NCBI RefSeq assembly: GCF_004153165.1
Contig: NZ_SEMD01000011.1
Coordinates: 46,715 to 110,714, forward strand
Source: Sporolactobacillus sp. THM7-4
GTDB taxonomy: Bacteria > Bacillota > Bacilli > Bacillales > Sporolactobacillaceae
Length of the DNA: 64,000 bases
Reading direction: 5' to 3'
The notes beneath the pieces were generated by a model. The model saw nothing but the letters and a program-made list of their open reading frames with translations. It did not search any database and was not told where the DNA came from. How positions within the stretch are numbered: the stretch's first letter is position 1; each line of letters starts with the position of its first letter. Below are positions 54,202 to 62,657 of this stretch, piece by piece. The translations under genes were made by a program, and so were the position numbers.

Positions 54202-55031
54202 TGAAAGAAAAAGAACGTGTGGATGTCTTACTTGTACGCCAGGGTTTGTTTGATTCGAGAGAAAAGGCTCAGCGGGCCGTAATGGCCGGCATGATTTATA
54301 TTGAAAATCAGCGGGTAGATAAACCGGGTAGCAAAATTGATGCAGGCACGGTTTTGAATGTACGCGGAGAAGTTATGCCTTATGTCGGACGCGGCGGTTT
54401 GAAGCTGGAAAAAGCATTGAAGGTCTTTGACATAGATGTCACCGGAAAGCTGATGCTTGATATTGGAGCTTCGACGGGAGGATTTACGGACTGCGCCCTG
54501 CAAAACGGTGTAAAGAAGGTATACGCCCTGGATGTCGGGTATAACCAGCTTGCCTGGAAGCTCCGTAAGGATGAGCGGGTTGTTGTCATGGAAAAAACAA
54601 ATTTTCGTTATTGCACACCCGAAGACTTTGATCAGGGAAAACCTAATTTTGCAACCATAGATGTTTCTTTTATTTCGCTGAAGAAAATTTTGCCGCCGCT
54701 TAAAGAAATACTCGTATCCGGTTCGGAAATTGTTGCTTTGATAAAACCTCAGTTTGAGGCAGGAAGAACAGAAGTCGGAAAGAAGGGTGTCGTTCATAAT
54801 CCCGAAGTACACATTAAAGTTCTGAGGGAAATTTTGAATTTTGCGAACGTTACCGGCTTTACGATTCTCGGCCTTGACTACTCGCCGATTACAGGCGGGG
54901 ACGGTAATATCGAGTTTCTCGCCCATTTAAGGTCAGGCCCGGATACTGCCGGAAATCTTTTGAACGCACAGATTGTGCAGGTTGTGGAACAGGCCCATCG
55001 CACATTTCGACAGAATGATCGGGAATACTGA
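54201..55031 (+). CDS. tlyA: TlyA family rRNA 2'-O-methyltransferase (YqxC)
   Basis: A 276-residue protein with an N-terminal S4 RNA-binding domain (about 1-65, VDVLLVRQGLFDSREKAQRA) and an FtsJ-like methyltransferase domain. The SAM loop is LDIGASTGGFTDCAL near residue 88; the catalytic KPQFEAGR lies near 185. TlyA enzymes methylate cytidines in 16S and/or 23S rRNA. It overlaps the dxs stop (TAATG). In B. subtilis ahrC/argR comes next; here a terminator and a repeat follow instead. Confidence 0.93.
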   Translation: MKEKERVDVLLVRQGLFDSREKAQRAVMAGMIYIENQRVDKPGSKIDAGTVLNVRGEVMPYVGRGGLKLEKALKVFDIDVTGKLMLDIGASTGGFTDCALQNGVKKVYALDVGYNQLAWKLRKDERVVVMEKTNFRYCTPEDFDQGKPNFATIDVSFISLKKILPPLKEILVSGSEIVALIKPQFEAGRTEVGKKGVVHNPEVHIKVLREILNFANVTGFTILGLDYSPITGGDGNIEFLAHLRSGPDTAGNLLNAQIVQVVEQAHRTFRQNDREY

Positions 55032-55057
55032 GAGCAGAAGAGCTGCTCTTTTTTTTT
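55031..55057 (+). terminator. Terminator of the dxs-tlyA operon
   Basis: AGAGCAG (55031-55037) and CTGCTCT (55043-55049), then nine T; the stem begins on the last base of the tlyA stop codon. Confidence 0.9.
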
Positions 55058-55075
55058 GCATCTTTTAAATAATGT

Positions 55076-55169
55076 TGTTGATTTTTAATCGAGGTAAAAA
55101 CGGCGTGAGACTCCTGCGGGAGGCTTACGGGCCGTCCTCGGGAGCGTCTGCCCTTAACGGCAATCAACA
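55076..55169. repeat. Bacillales-type dispersed palindromic repeat (short copy)
   Basis: Terminal inverted repeats TGTTGATT (55076-55083) and AATCAACA (55162-55169) enclose GAGACTCCTGCGGGAGGC and GTCCTCGGGAGCGTCTGCCC. The pattern is that of the abundant MITE-like palindromes of Bacillaceae genomes, which start and end with TGTTGATT/AATCAACA and carry GACTCCTGCGGG. This copy is about 94 bp and seems internally shortened. It occupies the place where argR is found in relatives. Confidence 0.65.
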
Positions 55170-55271
55170 TCCAGTAATTATGGTAAAAATTCAGGAGCAA
55201 ATAGTTGAAGTGTATCTCAATTTCTGTGAAGCCTATTGACGAAACAGAAAAAAAAAGAGAAAATGAAGTAG

Positions 55272-55285
55272 AGAACTCATGTTCG
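55272..55285 (+). promoter_or_regulatory. Candidate LexA (DinR) box at recN
   Basis: AGAACTCATGTTCG fits the Firmicute SOS box CGAAC-N4-GTTCG with one mismatch at the outer base. It lies 24 bases before the recN start codon. Confidence 0.55.
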
Positions 55286-55308
55286 AATACTTGAAAGGAA
55301 TGACTACG

Positions 55309-57009
55309 ATGCTGCTCGAACTTCAAGTTGTGAATTTTGCCATCATTGAAAAGCTGAAGCTGACATTCGAGAGCGGACTGACTGTTTTTACCGGTGAGAC
55401 GGGTGCCGGAAAATCAATTATTATTGATGCAATCGGATTGCTTGCCGGTGGCCGCGGTTCTTCGGAGTACGTCCGCCATGGCACAAAGAAAGCCGAAATT
55501 GAAGGGTTGTTCGAAATCAATGATCATCATGAAGTCCTTGCGCTTCTTGAGGATCTTGGAATAGACAAAAATGAAGACATGATTATCCTGCGAAGAGAAA
55601 TTTCAAGCCGTGGGAAAAGCATTTGCCGGGTAAATGGCAAACTGGTCACACTGGCCGCGTTGCATGAAATAGGGCAAAGACTGATTGACATTCACGGGCA
55701 GCATGAGCACCAGCTCCTGCTCAACCCTGACCGTCATTTGCCATTAATTGATCAGTTCGGAGGGCAAAGACTTGCACAGCTGAAGGCGGACTATCAAAAA
55801 GACTATCAGCAGCTGGCGAATCTGGCCAGACAGCGGGAAAAGTTTAACCAAAATGAGAAACAGATTGCACAGCGTGTTGATCTGCTTCAGTATCAAGTCA
55901 GGGAAATCGGAGCGAGCCATTTAAAAAAAGACGAAGAAGAACAGCTCCTGGAAGAAAAACGAAAACTCACTAATTTTGAAAAAGTTTTTCATGCTTTGAA
56001 AACAAGTTATGAAGCCTTGGATGGCGATCATAAGGGACTTGACCATCTGAGAAAGGCCGCGGGAGCCCTTGAATCTGTACAGGACCTTGATGAGGAACTT
56101 AAAGGTTTTTCCGAATCGGTCTCAAATTGCTATTACATCCTTGAAGAACAGGCTTCCTCACTACGTGCCTGCCTCGAAAATATGGAATATGATCCGCAAC
56201 GGCTTGAAGATATTGAACTTAGATTAAATGATATCCACTTACTGAAGAGAAAATACGGGGAAAATATCAGGGAAATACTGGATTACTATGCACGAATCCA
56301 AAATGAGCTGGACGATCTGATGAACCGGGATCAGAAATATGATGAGCTGAACGCAGCTTTTCGGAGTCATTTGGATACATTAAGAAAAAAAGCGCTTGAA
56401 CTTTCCAAAGCGCGTAAGAAAATAGTCGTTCAGCTGAATCAGGCGATTAACCATGAACTTCGTGATCTCTATATGGAACACGCCGTTTTTGATGTACATT
56501 TAGAACAAAGGACTCCGCTTGAATCCTTTCATTCATACCGGCCTGACGGAATCGATGAAGCTGAATTTTTTATTACAACCAATCCCGGCGAACCGATGAA
56601 ACCTCTCGCAAAAGTGGCTTCGGGAGGAGAACTTTCCCGGATTATGCTGGCGATCAAATCCAATTTTAAACACTTAATGGGAGTAACTTCAATCATTTTT
56701 GATGAAGTAGATACAGGAGTAAGTGGCCGTGTGGCTCAGGCGATGGCTGGAAAGATTTTTAACTTATCCAAATCGTCCCAGGTTTTCTGTATTACCCATC
56801 TGCCCCAGGTGGCGGCGATGGCCGACCATCATTTATATATATCAAAGCAGGTAACGGACAATAACCGTACAAAGACGGTAGTTAAACGTCTTAATGATGA
56901 AGAAAAGGTTCGTGAGATCGGACGGATGATTTCGGGTGTCGAAATGACCGATCTGACAAAAAAACATGCAAGAGAGCTGATCAAACTGGCTGAGAAAGCC
57001 AAAGTATAG
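55309..57009 (+). CDS. recN: DNA repair protein RecN (SMC-like ATPase)
   Basis: RecN gathers broken DNA ends in double-strand break repair. The 567-residue protein has Walker A GETGAGKSIIID near residue 31, two coiled-coil arms (about 150-250 and 260-375), the ABC signature VASGGELSRIMLAIK near 440 and Walker B IIFDEVDTGVSGR near 470. ATG 55309 gives the family start MLLELQVVNFAIIEKL and has AAAGGA 9 bases upstream; ATGs at 55279 and 55300 are in frame but the first lies inside the candidate LexA box. Confidence 0.95.
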   Translation: MLLELQVVNFAIIEKLKLTFESGLTVFTGETGAGKSIIIDAIGLLAGGRGSSEYVRHGTKKAEIEGLFEINDHHEVLALLEDLGIDKNEDMIILRREISSRGKSICRVNGKLVTLAALHEIGQRLIDIHGQHEHQLLLNPDRHLPLIDQFGGQRLAQLKADYQKDYQQLANLARQREKFNQNEKQIAQRVDLLQYQVREIGASHLKKDEEEQLLEEKRKLTNFEKVFHALKTSYEALDGDHKGLDHLRKAAGALESVQDLDEELKGFSESVSNCYYILEEQASSLRACLENMEYDPQRLEDIELRLNDIHLLKRKYGENIREILDYYARIQNELDDLMNRDQKYDELNAAFRSHLDTLRKKALELSKARKKIVVQLNQAINHELRDLYMEHAVFDVHLEQRTPLESFHSYRPDGIDEAEFFITTNPGEPMKPLAKVASGGELSRIMLAIKSNFKHLMGVTSIIFDEVDTGVSGRVAQAMAGKIFNLSKSSQVFCITHLPQVAAMADHHLYISKQVTDNNRTKTVVKRLNDEEKVREIGRMISGVEMTDLTKKHARELIKLAEKAKV

Positions 57010-57138
57010 AACTGGAACGGCTATCCTGTATTGGCAGGAATACTCCTCACTTCGTTCTGATAATTCTTCCCGTCTCAGGCAAGGTTAATTAATGCACTGC
57101 AAGACAGGGGTGTGGGTTAGGAGCGAGGAGAGTGAGTC

Positions 57139-58425
57139 ATGAAAAAAATAAATTGGATAAAAATAATGACTGGTTTTGTACTTCTCGGCTTCTTAGTCAG
57201 TATGTGCGGCTTTAAGACGGGGCAGTTAATTAAGGAATCAGCATTGGAATCGGCGTTCCTGCGGGTCGAGACGATCAGCCTGAACCCTGCTCATCTGGCT
57301 GGAGTTTCACCCATCTCAATGGAGATCAGGAAGCTGAAGTCAATTTCAGTTCAGTATAGACAACAGAGCGCAAAAAAAGTCGCGGGAAGAGCTTTTAACG
57401 ATCAGGATTCGCGTCCTGCGGATGTCCGGGTTCAACCGGTTTTGCGGCTGGTTCCCGGAGGTCAGTCGATCGGAGTCAAATTAAATACACTGGGTGTTCT
57501 TGTTGTCGGCTATCATCTGGTTGACAGCGAGAGAGGGCAGGCGTCCCCCGGAGAGAATGCGGGAATCCGGGTAGGCGATGTGATAACCAAAATTAATGGA
57601 AAGCAGATGAAAAGCATTGCGGATGTTCAGCATATGATTGCTGAAACCACTAACAAAGAGCCGTTAAAGCTTACGATCCTTCGGCAGAAATCACAGCTGA
57701 GGAAGACACTGGTTCCAGCAAAAGATAAATATGATCGGCACTACCGACTGGGGCTGTATATTCGTGATTCTGCTTCAGGAATCGGAACCATGACTTTTTA
57801 TGATCCGGTCACATCATCATATGGCGCGCTCGGACATGTTATATCGGACAGAGATACAGGACAGCCCATTCAGGTGCACAGCGGACAGATTGTTCGTTCT
57901 ACCGTGCAGGCGATTGATAAGGGAACGGAAGGAAAACCCGGTGAAAAAATAGCTTTCTTCCCGGAAAATGCCTTAAGTATCGGATCTGTTAATAAAAATA
58001 CACCGTTTGGAATTTACGGCCATCTGAAGAACGATTTTGACAATCGGGCAAGTCGGAGCAGTCACGCATTACCGGTCGCGTTTCCCGAAGAAGTAAAAGA
58101 GGGACCTGCACAGATTCTTACCGTGCTGGACGGCGACAAAGTTCAGGCGTTTGATATTCGAATCATGAATTCAATCCCGCAGAAATATCCGGCGACCAAG
58201 GGACTGGTTATAAAAATTACAGATCCACGCCTGCTTAAAGCAACAGGAGGAATTGTGCAAGGGATGAGCGGCAGCCCGATTATACAAAACGGTAAACTGG
58301 TGGGTGCGGTTACCCATGTTTTTGTCAGTGATCCAACCTGCGGCTATGGCGTTCATATTGAATGGATGCTGGAAGAGGCAGGCCTGAAAATTTCCGCGAA
58401 ACACCATGAACGTAAAGCAGGATAA
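57139..58425 (+). CDS. spoIVB: SpoIVB serine peptidase (stage IV sporulation protein B)
   Basis: SpoIVB is secreted from the forespore and cuts SpoIVFA to start sigma-K activation in the mother cell. The 428-residue protein has one N-terminal membrane helix (about 8-26), a PDZ domain (about 115-200, [18 protein letters not shown]) and the S55 peptidase domain with catalytic His in [10 protein letters not shown] near 235 and Ser in [13 protein letters not shown] near 378. Length equals B. subtilis (426). GAGGAGAGTGAG lies just before the ATG. Confidence 0.95.
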   Translation: MKKINWIKIMTGFVLLGFLVSMCGFKTGQLIKESALESAFLRVETISLNPAHLAGVSPISMEIRKLKSISVQYRQQSAKKVAGRAFNDQDSRPADVRVQPVLRLVPGGQSIGVKLNTLGVLVVGYHLVDSERGQASPGENAGIRVGDVITKINGKQMKSIADVQHMIAETTNKEPLKLTILRQKSQLRKTLVPAKDKYDRHYRLGLYIRDSASGIGTMTFYDPVTSSYGALGHVISDRDTGQPIQVHSGQIVRSTVQAIDKGTEGKPGEKIAFFPENALSIGSVNKNTPFGIYGHLKNDFDNRASRSSHALPVAFPEEVKEGPAQILTVLDGDKVQAFDIRIMNSIPQKYPATKGLVIKITDPRLLKATGGIVQGMSGSPIIQNGKLVGAVTHVFVSDPTCGYGVHIEWMLEEAGLKISAKHHERKAG

Positions 58426-58446
58426 ACACCGTTACGAATAAATTTT

Positions 58447-58580
58447 TCCGACAATCCTTTGTCGCATTTTGACGAATCGAGAAAAAAACAGAAGAATAAT
58501 CCAATAATGAATAGAAAATGGAAGAAAAAAATAGATGGATCAAAATAAGAATAAAAAGGAAACTTATCCCCCTTGTCGAA
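58447..58580 (+). promoter_or_regulatory. Cluster of Spo0A boxes upstream of spo0A
   Basis: TTGACGAA (58469-58476) and TTGTCGAA (58573-58580) match the 0A box TTGWCGAA. TTGTCGCA (58459-58466) and TTGTCGGA on the minus strand (58447-58455) have one mismatch. They lie between spoIVB and spo0A and suggest autoregulation as in B. subtilis. Confidence 0.65.
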
Positions 58581-58618
58581 AAAGTAATATAGAACTTTTT
58601 GATGAGGGGGATTTCGCG

Positions 58619-59407
58619 TTGCAAAAAGTAAATGTATGCCTGACTGATGATAATCAGGAACTGATTCGACTCATTCAGGAATATCTAAAGACTCAGGATG
58701 ACATCGAGGTTGTTGGAACGGCAAAAAACGGTCAAGAATGTCTGGAAATGCTGAAAACGGTTACTCCTGATGTCCTTTTGTTAGATATAATCATGCCACA
58801 TCTAGATGGATTAGGTGTACTTGAAGAAATCCACTCGAATGATGCACTGCCGAATCCAAGTGTGATCATGCTTACTGCATTTGGTCAGGAGGATGTTACG
58901 AAAAAAGCAGTTGAACTGGGTGCTTCTTATTTTATATTAAAGCCGTTTGATATGGATAACCTGGCCAATAACATCCGTCAGGTGGCCGGTAAGAAGAAGG
59001 CAGAATCCGCTTTCTCAAGCAGAGTCCCATTCCGTTCGGGACCGGCTAAATCGCATGATCTGAATGCGAGTATAACGAGTATTATTCATGAAATAGGGGT
59101 ACCCGCACATATAAAAGGCTATATGTACTTACGGGAAGCCATTACGATGGTCTATCATGACATTGAACTGCTTGGATCGATCACAAAAGTACTTTACCCT
59201 GATATTGCCAAAAAGTACAAAACAACTTCGAGCCGTGTGGAACGGGCGATCCGCCACGCCATAGAAGTTGCCTGGAGCAGAGGCAATGTAGATTCAATAT
59301 CCTCACTGTTTGGCTACACGGTTTCGGTGTCCAAGGCAAAACCGACCAATTCGGAGTTCATCGCCATGGTGGCCGACAAGCTGAGGATCGAGAACAAAGC
59401 CGGGTAA
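58619..59407 (+). CDS. spo0A: Sporulation master regulator Spo0A
   Basis: Spo0A is the phosphorelay response regulator that starts sporulation. The 263-residue protein has a receiver domain with phospho-acceptor Asp56 ([13 protein letters not shown]), the switch Thr in MLTAFGQ and Lys in ILKPFD, a variable linker (about 128-148) and the Spo0A effector domain with [18 protein letters not shown], the DNA-recognition helix. TTG 58619 is the start: GAGGGGGAT is 8 bases before it and this gives the family N-terminus. An upstream ATG at 58535 would run through an 0A box. Confidence 0.97.
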   Translation: MQKVNVCLTDDNQELIRLIQEYLKTQDDIEVVGTAKNGQECLEMLKTVTPDVLLLDIIMPHLDGLGVLEEIHSNDALPNPSVIMLTAFGQEDVTKKAVELGASYFILKPFDMDNLANNIRQVAGKKKAESAFSSRVPFRSGPAKSHDLNASITSIIHEIGVPAHIKGYMYLREAITMVYHDIELLGSITKVLYPDIAKKYKTTSSRVERAIRHAIEVAWSRGNVDSISSLFGYTVSVSKAKPTNSEFIAMVADKLRIENKAG

Positions 59408-59442
59408 GCGTTAAATGTGTATTATGAGATACGCTGGTAAAG

Positions 59443-59484
59443 AAAAGCCCGATTAACCTTTTTTCAGGTTAATCGGGCTTTTCT
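59443..59484 (+). terminator. Terminator of spo0A
   Basis: AAAAGCCCGATTAACC (59443-59458) and GGTTAATCGGGCTTTT (59467-59482), a perfect 16-bp stem with an 8-base loop. Confidence 0.95.
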
Positions 59485-59807
59485 GGTTTTATTAACAAAA
59501 AGTGATCGCACATAGATACACGCGACGGACGATAATTCGCGCTACTGCCTGTAAATTCCGGGTACCGTCGATATATTGATGCGATTGGCAATAAATAATG
59601 AATAATATCGAAACTTTTGTCGAAGGTTGTATTTTTTTTGGTTATATTAAATGACACAGACAATCAGGAATGATAAAATGAAATCATGTTTGAGTCTCTT
59701 CGTGCAAACTCTAAAGATGATCAGTTTGCGGGGATTACGGGTAGACCTTTAATTTATAAGGTACCTGTTAATTTATATAAATGAAAAGAAATGGAGCGAT
59801 TGTTAAG
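59485..59807 (+). promoter_or_regulatory. Region upstream of the HPr gene with a Spo0A box
   Basis: About 320 bases without a gene. TTGTCGAA (59617-59624) is a perfect 0A box. A/T-rich tracts follow, but I could not fix one sigma-A promoter with confidence. Confidence 0.45.
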
Positions 59808-60077
59808 ATGGAAAAAACATATGTTGTCACTGATGAAACGGGTATTCATGCACGTCCGGCTACGGTGCTTGTAAGCGAAGCAAGCAAATTTGAATCAAAT
59901 ATCAATATTGAATACAACGGCAAGAAAGCGAACCTGAAAAGTATTATGGGTGTCATGGCTCTCGGTATTATGCAAGGTGCTGAATTTACGGTAACGACTG
60001 AAGGCTCTGATGCTGAAGAAGCAGCCGGCGCGATTGAAAAGGTAATTACAGACCAGGGTATCGGCAAAGTAAAGTAA
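59808..60077 (+). CDS. ptsH: HPr phosphocarrier protein
   Basis: HPr carries phosphate from enzyme I to sugar-specific EII proteins and, when phosphorylated on Ser, helps CcpA. The 89-residue protein has GIHARPATVLV with His15 and KSIMGVMALG with Ser46, so it is true HPr and not Crh. ATG 59808 gives the normal start MEKTYVV; the in-frame ATG at 59781 is not used. ptsI does not follow: the next gene is on the other strand behind a terminator. HPr is usually cotranscribed with ptsI, so this is an orphan copy. Confidence 0.95.
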   Translation: MEKTYVVTDETGIHARPATVLVSEASKFESNINIEYNGKKANLKSIMGVMALGIMQGAEFTVTTEGSDAEEAAGAIEKVITDQGIGKVK

Positions 60078-60104
60078 GCAGTTCAGATTTTAACGACATT
60101 TTAT

Positions 60105-60149
60105 GAAAAAGAACCAATGAGACCATATACTGCTCATTGGTTCTTTTTT
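60105..60149 (+). terminator. Terminator of the HPr gene
   Basis: AAAAAGAACCAATGAG (60106-60121) and CTCATTGGTTCTTTTTT (60133-60149). Confidence 0.92.
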
Positions 60150-60199
60150 GTAAGCTGTCTTCTTTTCTTTTTGCCAGAGCATCGTCCGATAACAGAACC

Positions 60200-60230
60200 T
60201 TAAAAAGGACTGAAACAAAAGTTTCAGTCC
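60200..60230 (-). terminator. Terminator of yidC
   Basis: GGACTGAAAC (60207-60216) and GTTTCAGTCC (60221-60230); on the minus strand it is followed by TTTTT. Confidence 0.85.
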
Positions 60231-60254
60231 CTGAATAAGATCGAAAGCAATCCA

Positions 60255-60953
60255 TTAAATCTGTTTTGCTGTCGTTTGTCCTGTTTCCATCCGTCTGATT
60301 ATGATTCCCGCCACATAAGTTTGCACGATAAGGAAGAGCCCCCCCACTACCCAGTACAGCGGCAGAGCAGCGGAAGTTGAGAGTGATGCAAATACAATCA
60401 TGACGGGGGAGATCAGGCCGATCCACTGCATCGACTGTTGACTGTCCCCCATTGCCGGCGTTACAGGCATCACTTTCTGGCTGATTTTAAATTGCATATA
60501 GTAAACAACCCCGGCTATGATGGTTAAAGCGATATCTGCCCTCCCAAGGCTGAACCATAAAAACGTATGAGACGCGATTTCGTGCGAGCTTCTTATAGCA
60601 TAATAAAATCCCATGAGAACAGGCATCTGGATCACTATCGGCAAACAACCGACTGCTGACAGCGGATTGATGTTATGCTTTTTGTATAATGACATCATTT
60701 CCAGCTGGATTTTCTGTTTCTGAGCAGGATCGCTTTCTGACTGAAGACGTTTCTGAATCTCCTCCATCTCAGGCTTAACGGATTCCATTTTCTTTCTCAG
60801 TTCAAATGATCGGATATATTGTTTCATCATGAGCGGCGCAAGAACCAAACGAATGAACAGGGTAATCAGAATGATCGCAAGCCCGTAATTGTTGCCGAAG
60901 AGAGAAGCAGTAAACTGTATTAAAGATGTGAAAGGCGCAATGAGATTGTTCAA
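60255..60953 (-). CDS. yidC: YidC/Oxa1/SpoIIIJ family membrane protein insertase
   Basis: YidC inserts and folds membrane proteins; in Bacillus SpoIIIJ is also needed for SpoIIIA function. The 232-residue protein has five membrane segments, a charged loop (KKMESVKPEMEEIQKRLQ) and the hallmark NPLSAVGCLPIVIQMPVLMG near residue 95. The substrate-groove Arg is visible in LFIRLVLAPLMM. Unlike SpoIIIJ and YqjG it has no signal peptide or lipobox Cys: the first codon TTG (60953) has GAGGAGG 8 bases before it and the next residues already lead into helix 1. Total length is therefore shorter than usual (about 260-275). Confidence 0.9.
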   Translation of the reverse strand: MNNLIAPFTSLIQFTASLFGNNYGLAIILITLFIRLVLAPLMMKQYIRSFELRKKMESVKPEMEEIQKRLQSESDPAQKQKIQLEMMSLYKKHNINPLSAVGCLPIVIQMPVLMGFYYAIRSSHEIASHTFLWFSLGRADIALTIIAGVVYYMQFKISQKVMPVTPAMGDSQQSMQWIGLISPVMIVFASLSTSAALPLYWVVGGLFLIVQTYVAGIIIRRMETGQTTAKQI

Positions 60954-61028
60954 TGTTTTTCCTCCTCATTTACGGTTAATGGACTGAATCTAATTGATCA
61001 ATCAACCGCTGAATATGATTGGTTACAG

Positions 61029-61322
61029 TCATACAAATAAGGAAGAAAAATGGTCTTCGGAGTCCCCGCTCGTGGATACTTTGCGGCGAATAACACGGGC
61101 CAGCCACCGGACAAATGAATGGACAGACAATATATTGGCTTGAACGGTCAGCCCAACGAGGTATAATGAATCGATCTGTTTTAAACAGTGAACGGGAGCG
61201 ACATGCATCCGTCTGATGTGAAACGCGTGCACGGTATGAATCGAAAAACCGACAAATAATAAAAGTGTCGGGAGCCCCGGATCATTCATTATATAAGAAA
61301 GTAAATCGAACGTGGCTGTCAC
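61029..61322 (-). CDS. Hypothetical small protein
   Basis: A 97-codon frame on the minus strand, starting with GTG 61322 or ATG 61289. It has one hydrophobic stretch (GLPTLLLFVGFSIHTVHAF) and a basic C-terminal part. AAGAAGG lies right at the GTG, which is too close for good initiation, so the start is doubtful. I recognise no family. It lies between yidC and cidB in the same direction, with terminators on both sides. It may be a real small membrane protein or a chance frame. Confidence 0.35.
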   Translation of the reverse strand: MTATFDLLSYIMNDPGLPTLLLFVGFSIHTVHAFHIRRMHVAPVHCLKQIDSLYLVGLTVQANILSVHSFVRWLARVIRRKVSTSGDSEDHFSSLFV

Positions 61323-61375
61323 CTTCTTTAATTAGAGCCTTCGTTCATTATAGCACACCGATTGTCCGTACTGAT

Positions 61376-61407
61376 AAAAAAGCCCACCTCACAAGAGATG
61401 GGCTTAA
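61376..61407 (-). terminator. Terminator of cidAB
   Basis: On the minus strand AAGCCCATCTC and GAGGTGGGCTT form a stem followed by TTTTTT. Confidence 0.85.
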
Positions 61408-61419
61408 CCATTTTACCAA

Positions 61420-62103
61420 TTATAATAGAATAATCGGTGTCAGAATCGGAGCAAATACCAGTGTGAAAATAGCTGCAAGTACCATGGCCAAACTTGCGGC
61501 AGCCCCTTCTTCACTGCCGAATTCAAGTGCTTTTGAGGTACCGGCACCGTGAGCACCCATTCCGAGCAGCAGCCCCCTCGCTAATTTTTCTTTAATATGG
61601 AGATAACGAATGATTGCCGGACCGATAATCAATCCGGAAATCCCGGTTACAATGACAAAAATTGCTGTCATAGTGGGCATGCCGCCTATGTTAAAGGAAA
61701 CAGCCATTGCGATGGGGGTCGTTATGGATCGCGGTAAAAGGCTGAGCAAATAGTTATTTTGGAGATGCACGATATGGCTGAAAATACCTGAACTAATCAG
61801 TGCAACCATGACACCGGTCGTCATGCTGATGATGATGATGCGTAAATATTTTTTCAGGACGGCCCGATACTTGTAAAGCGGTACGGCAAAACCAACAACT
61901 GCGGGTTGCAGCAGATTACTCAGCCAACGTCCACCACTGTCATAATCTGAATAACTGATATGAAACCCGACAAGCATAGAAGACAAAATGCACGGGGCTA
62001 CCAGAAGCGGTGACAGAAGGGCGAACTTCAGTTTACGGTAAACTTTTTTAGACAGGTAATAAACAATAATGGTTATGACAATACAGCCTAAAGCAATGAA
62101 CAT
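61420..62103 (-). CDS. cidB: CidB/LrgB family membrane protein
   Basis: A 227-residue membrane protein with about six helices, corresponding to B. subtilis YwbG. AVSFNIGGMPTMTAIFVIVTG near residue 135-155 and GLLLGMGAHGAGTSKALEFGSEEG (in two blocks near 190) are family marks. CidAB/LrgAB pairs act in pyruvate uptake, overflow metabolism and cell lysis control. GGGAGAG lies before the ATG; it follows cidA by 3 bases. Confidence 0.93.
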   Translation of the reverse strand: MFIALGCIVITIIVYYLSKKVYRKLKFALLSPLLVAPCILSSMLVGFHISYSDYDSGGRWLSNLLQPAVVGFAVPLYKYRAVLKKYLRIIIISMTTGVMVALISSGIFSHIVHLQNNYLLSLLPRSITTPIAMAVSFNIGGMPTMTAIFVIVTGISGLIIGPAIIRYLHIKEKLARGLLLGMGAHGAGTSKALEFGSEEGAAASLAMVLAAIFTLVFAPILTPIILL

Positions 62104-62106
62104 AGC

Positions 62107-62484
62107 TCAAATCTCTCCCTTTTTGCTTGCATGTTTCTTAATATAGAACTGGGCAACGAGCCCTGTTGAAATCATAACGGTAATTGTACTCAATATGATA
62201 ACAATCAGAAATTGTGACCCATGGCGGAGAATTTGATCCTTGTACTGTATGATTGCAACGGCCGAAGGTATAAAAAAAAGAAGCATCTCCGACATCAGGA
62301 AGCTTGCACCTTGTTCGATTTTTGATAATTTAAGAATATTGAAGTGCAATAAAAAAAGAACAATAAACAGTCCGACAATGCTTCCGGAAATCGGGAGGTG
62401 AAGGCAATAAACGATAAAGTTGCCAATCAGAGCGAAAACATAAAGGATGACAACCTGAATTGCCGTTAACACAACTTTTTTCAA
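62107..62484 (-). CDS. cidA: CidA/LrgA family holin-like protein
   Basis: A 125-residue protein with four membrane helices, corresponding to B. subtilis YwbH. LPISGSIVGLFIVLFLL near residue 30 and MSEMLLFFIPSAVAI near 63 are typical of the LrgA/CidA family. The start is TTG 62484 with GAGGAAGTG further upstream. It heads the cidA-cidB operon, divergent from the LysR regulator. Confidence 0.93.
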   Translation of the reverse strand: MKKVVLTAIQVVILYVFALIGNFIVYCLHLPISGSIVGLFIVLFLLHFNILKLSKIEQGASFLMSEMLLFFIPSAVAIIQYKDQILRHGSQFLIVIILSTITVMISTGLVAQFYIKKHASKKGEI

Positions 62485-62622
62485 GAAAAGATTACACTTC
62501 CTCGTTCATAACTTTTTTCAATGGATGAAAAAAAATTTCATAATTGCTTAGAAGCAATTACCAATGTGACATATCTCACACGTATTATACAAAATAAAAA
62601 AATGAAGGTAAAATAGAATTAA

Positions 62623-62639
62623 GGAATGAATAGTATTCC
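62623..62639. promoter_or_regulatory. Candidate operator between cidA and the LysR gene
   Basis: GGAAT (62623-62627) and ATTCC (62635-62639) form a symmetric repeat around 7 bases in the divergent intergenic region, a usual place for LysR-type binding. Confidence 0.45.
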
Positions 62640-62657
62640 ATTGATACATAGGCGGCG

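Noticed and set aside
54228-54926. 232-codon open frame on the minus strand inside tlyA
   Set aside because: It is fully antisense to a clear methyltransferase gene and has no family resemblance or ribosome site.
58420-58470. Sigma-H promoter before spo0A
   Set aside because: GCAGGATAA and GAAT are present but the spacing is about four bases too short.
61265-61552. 95-codon plus-strand frame across the cidB end
   Set aside because: Antisense to cidB and its terminator.
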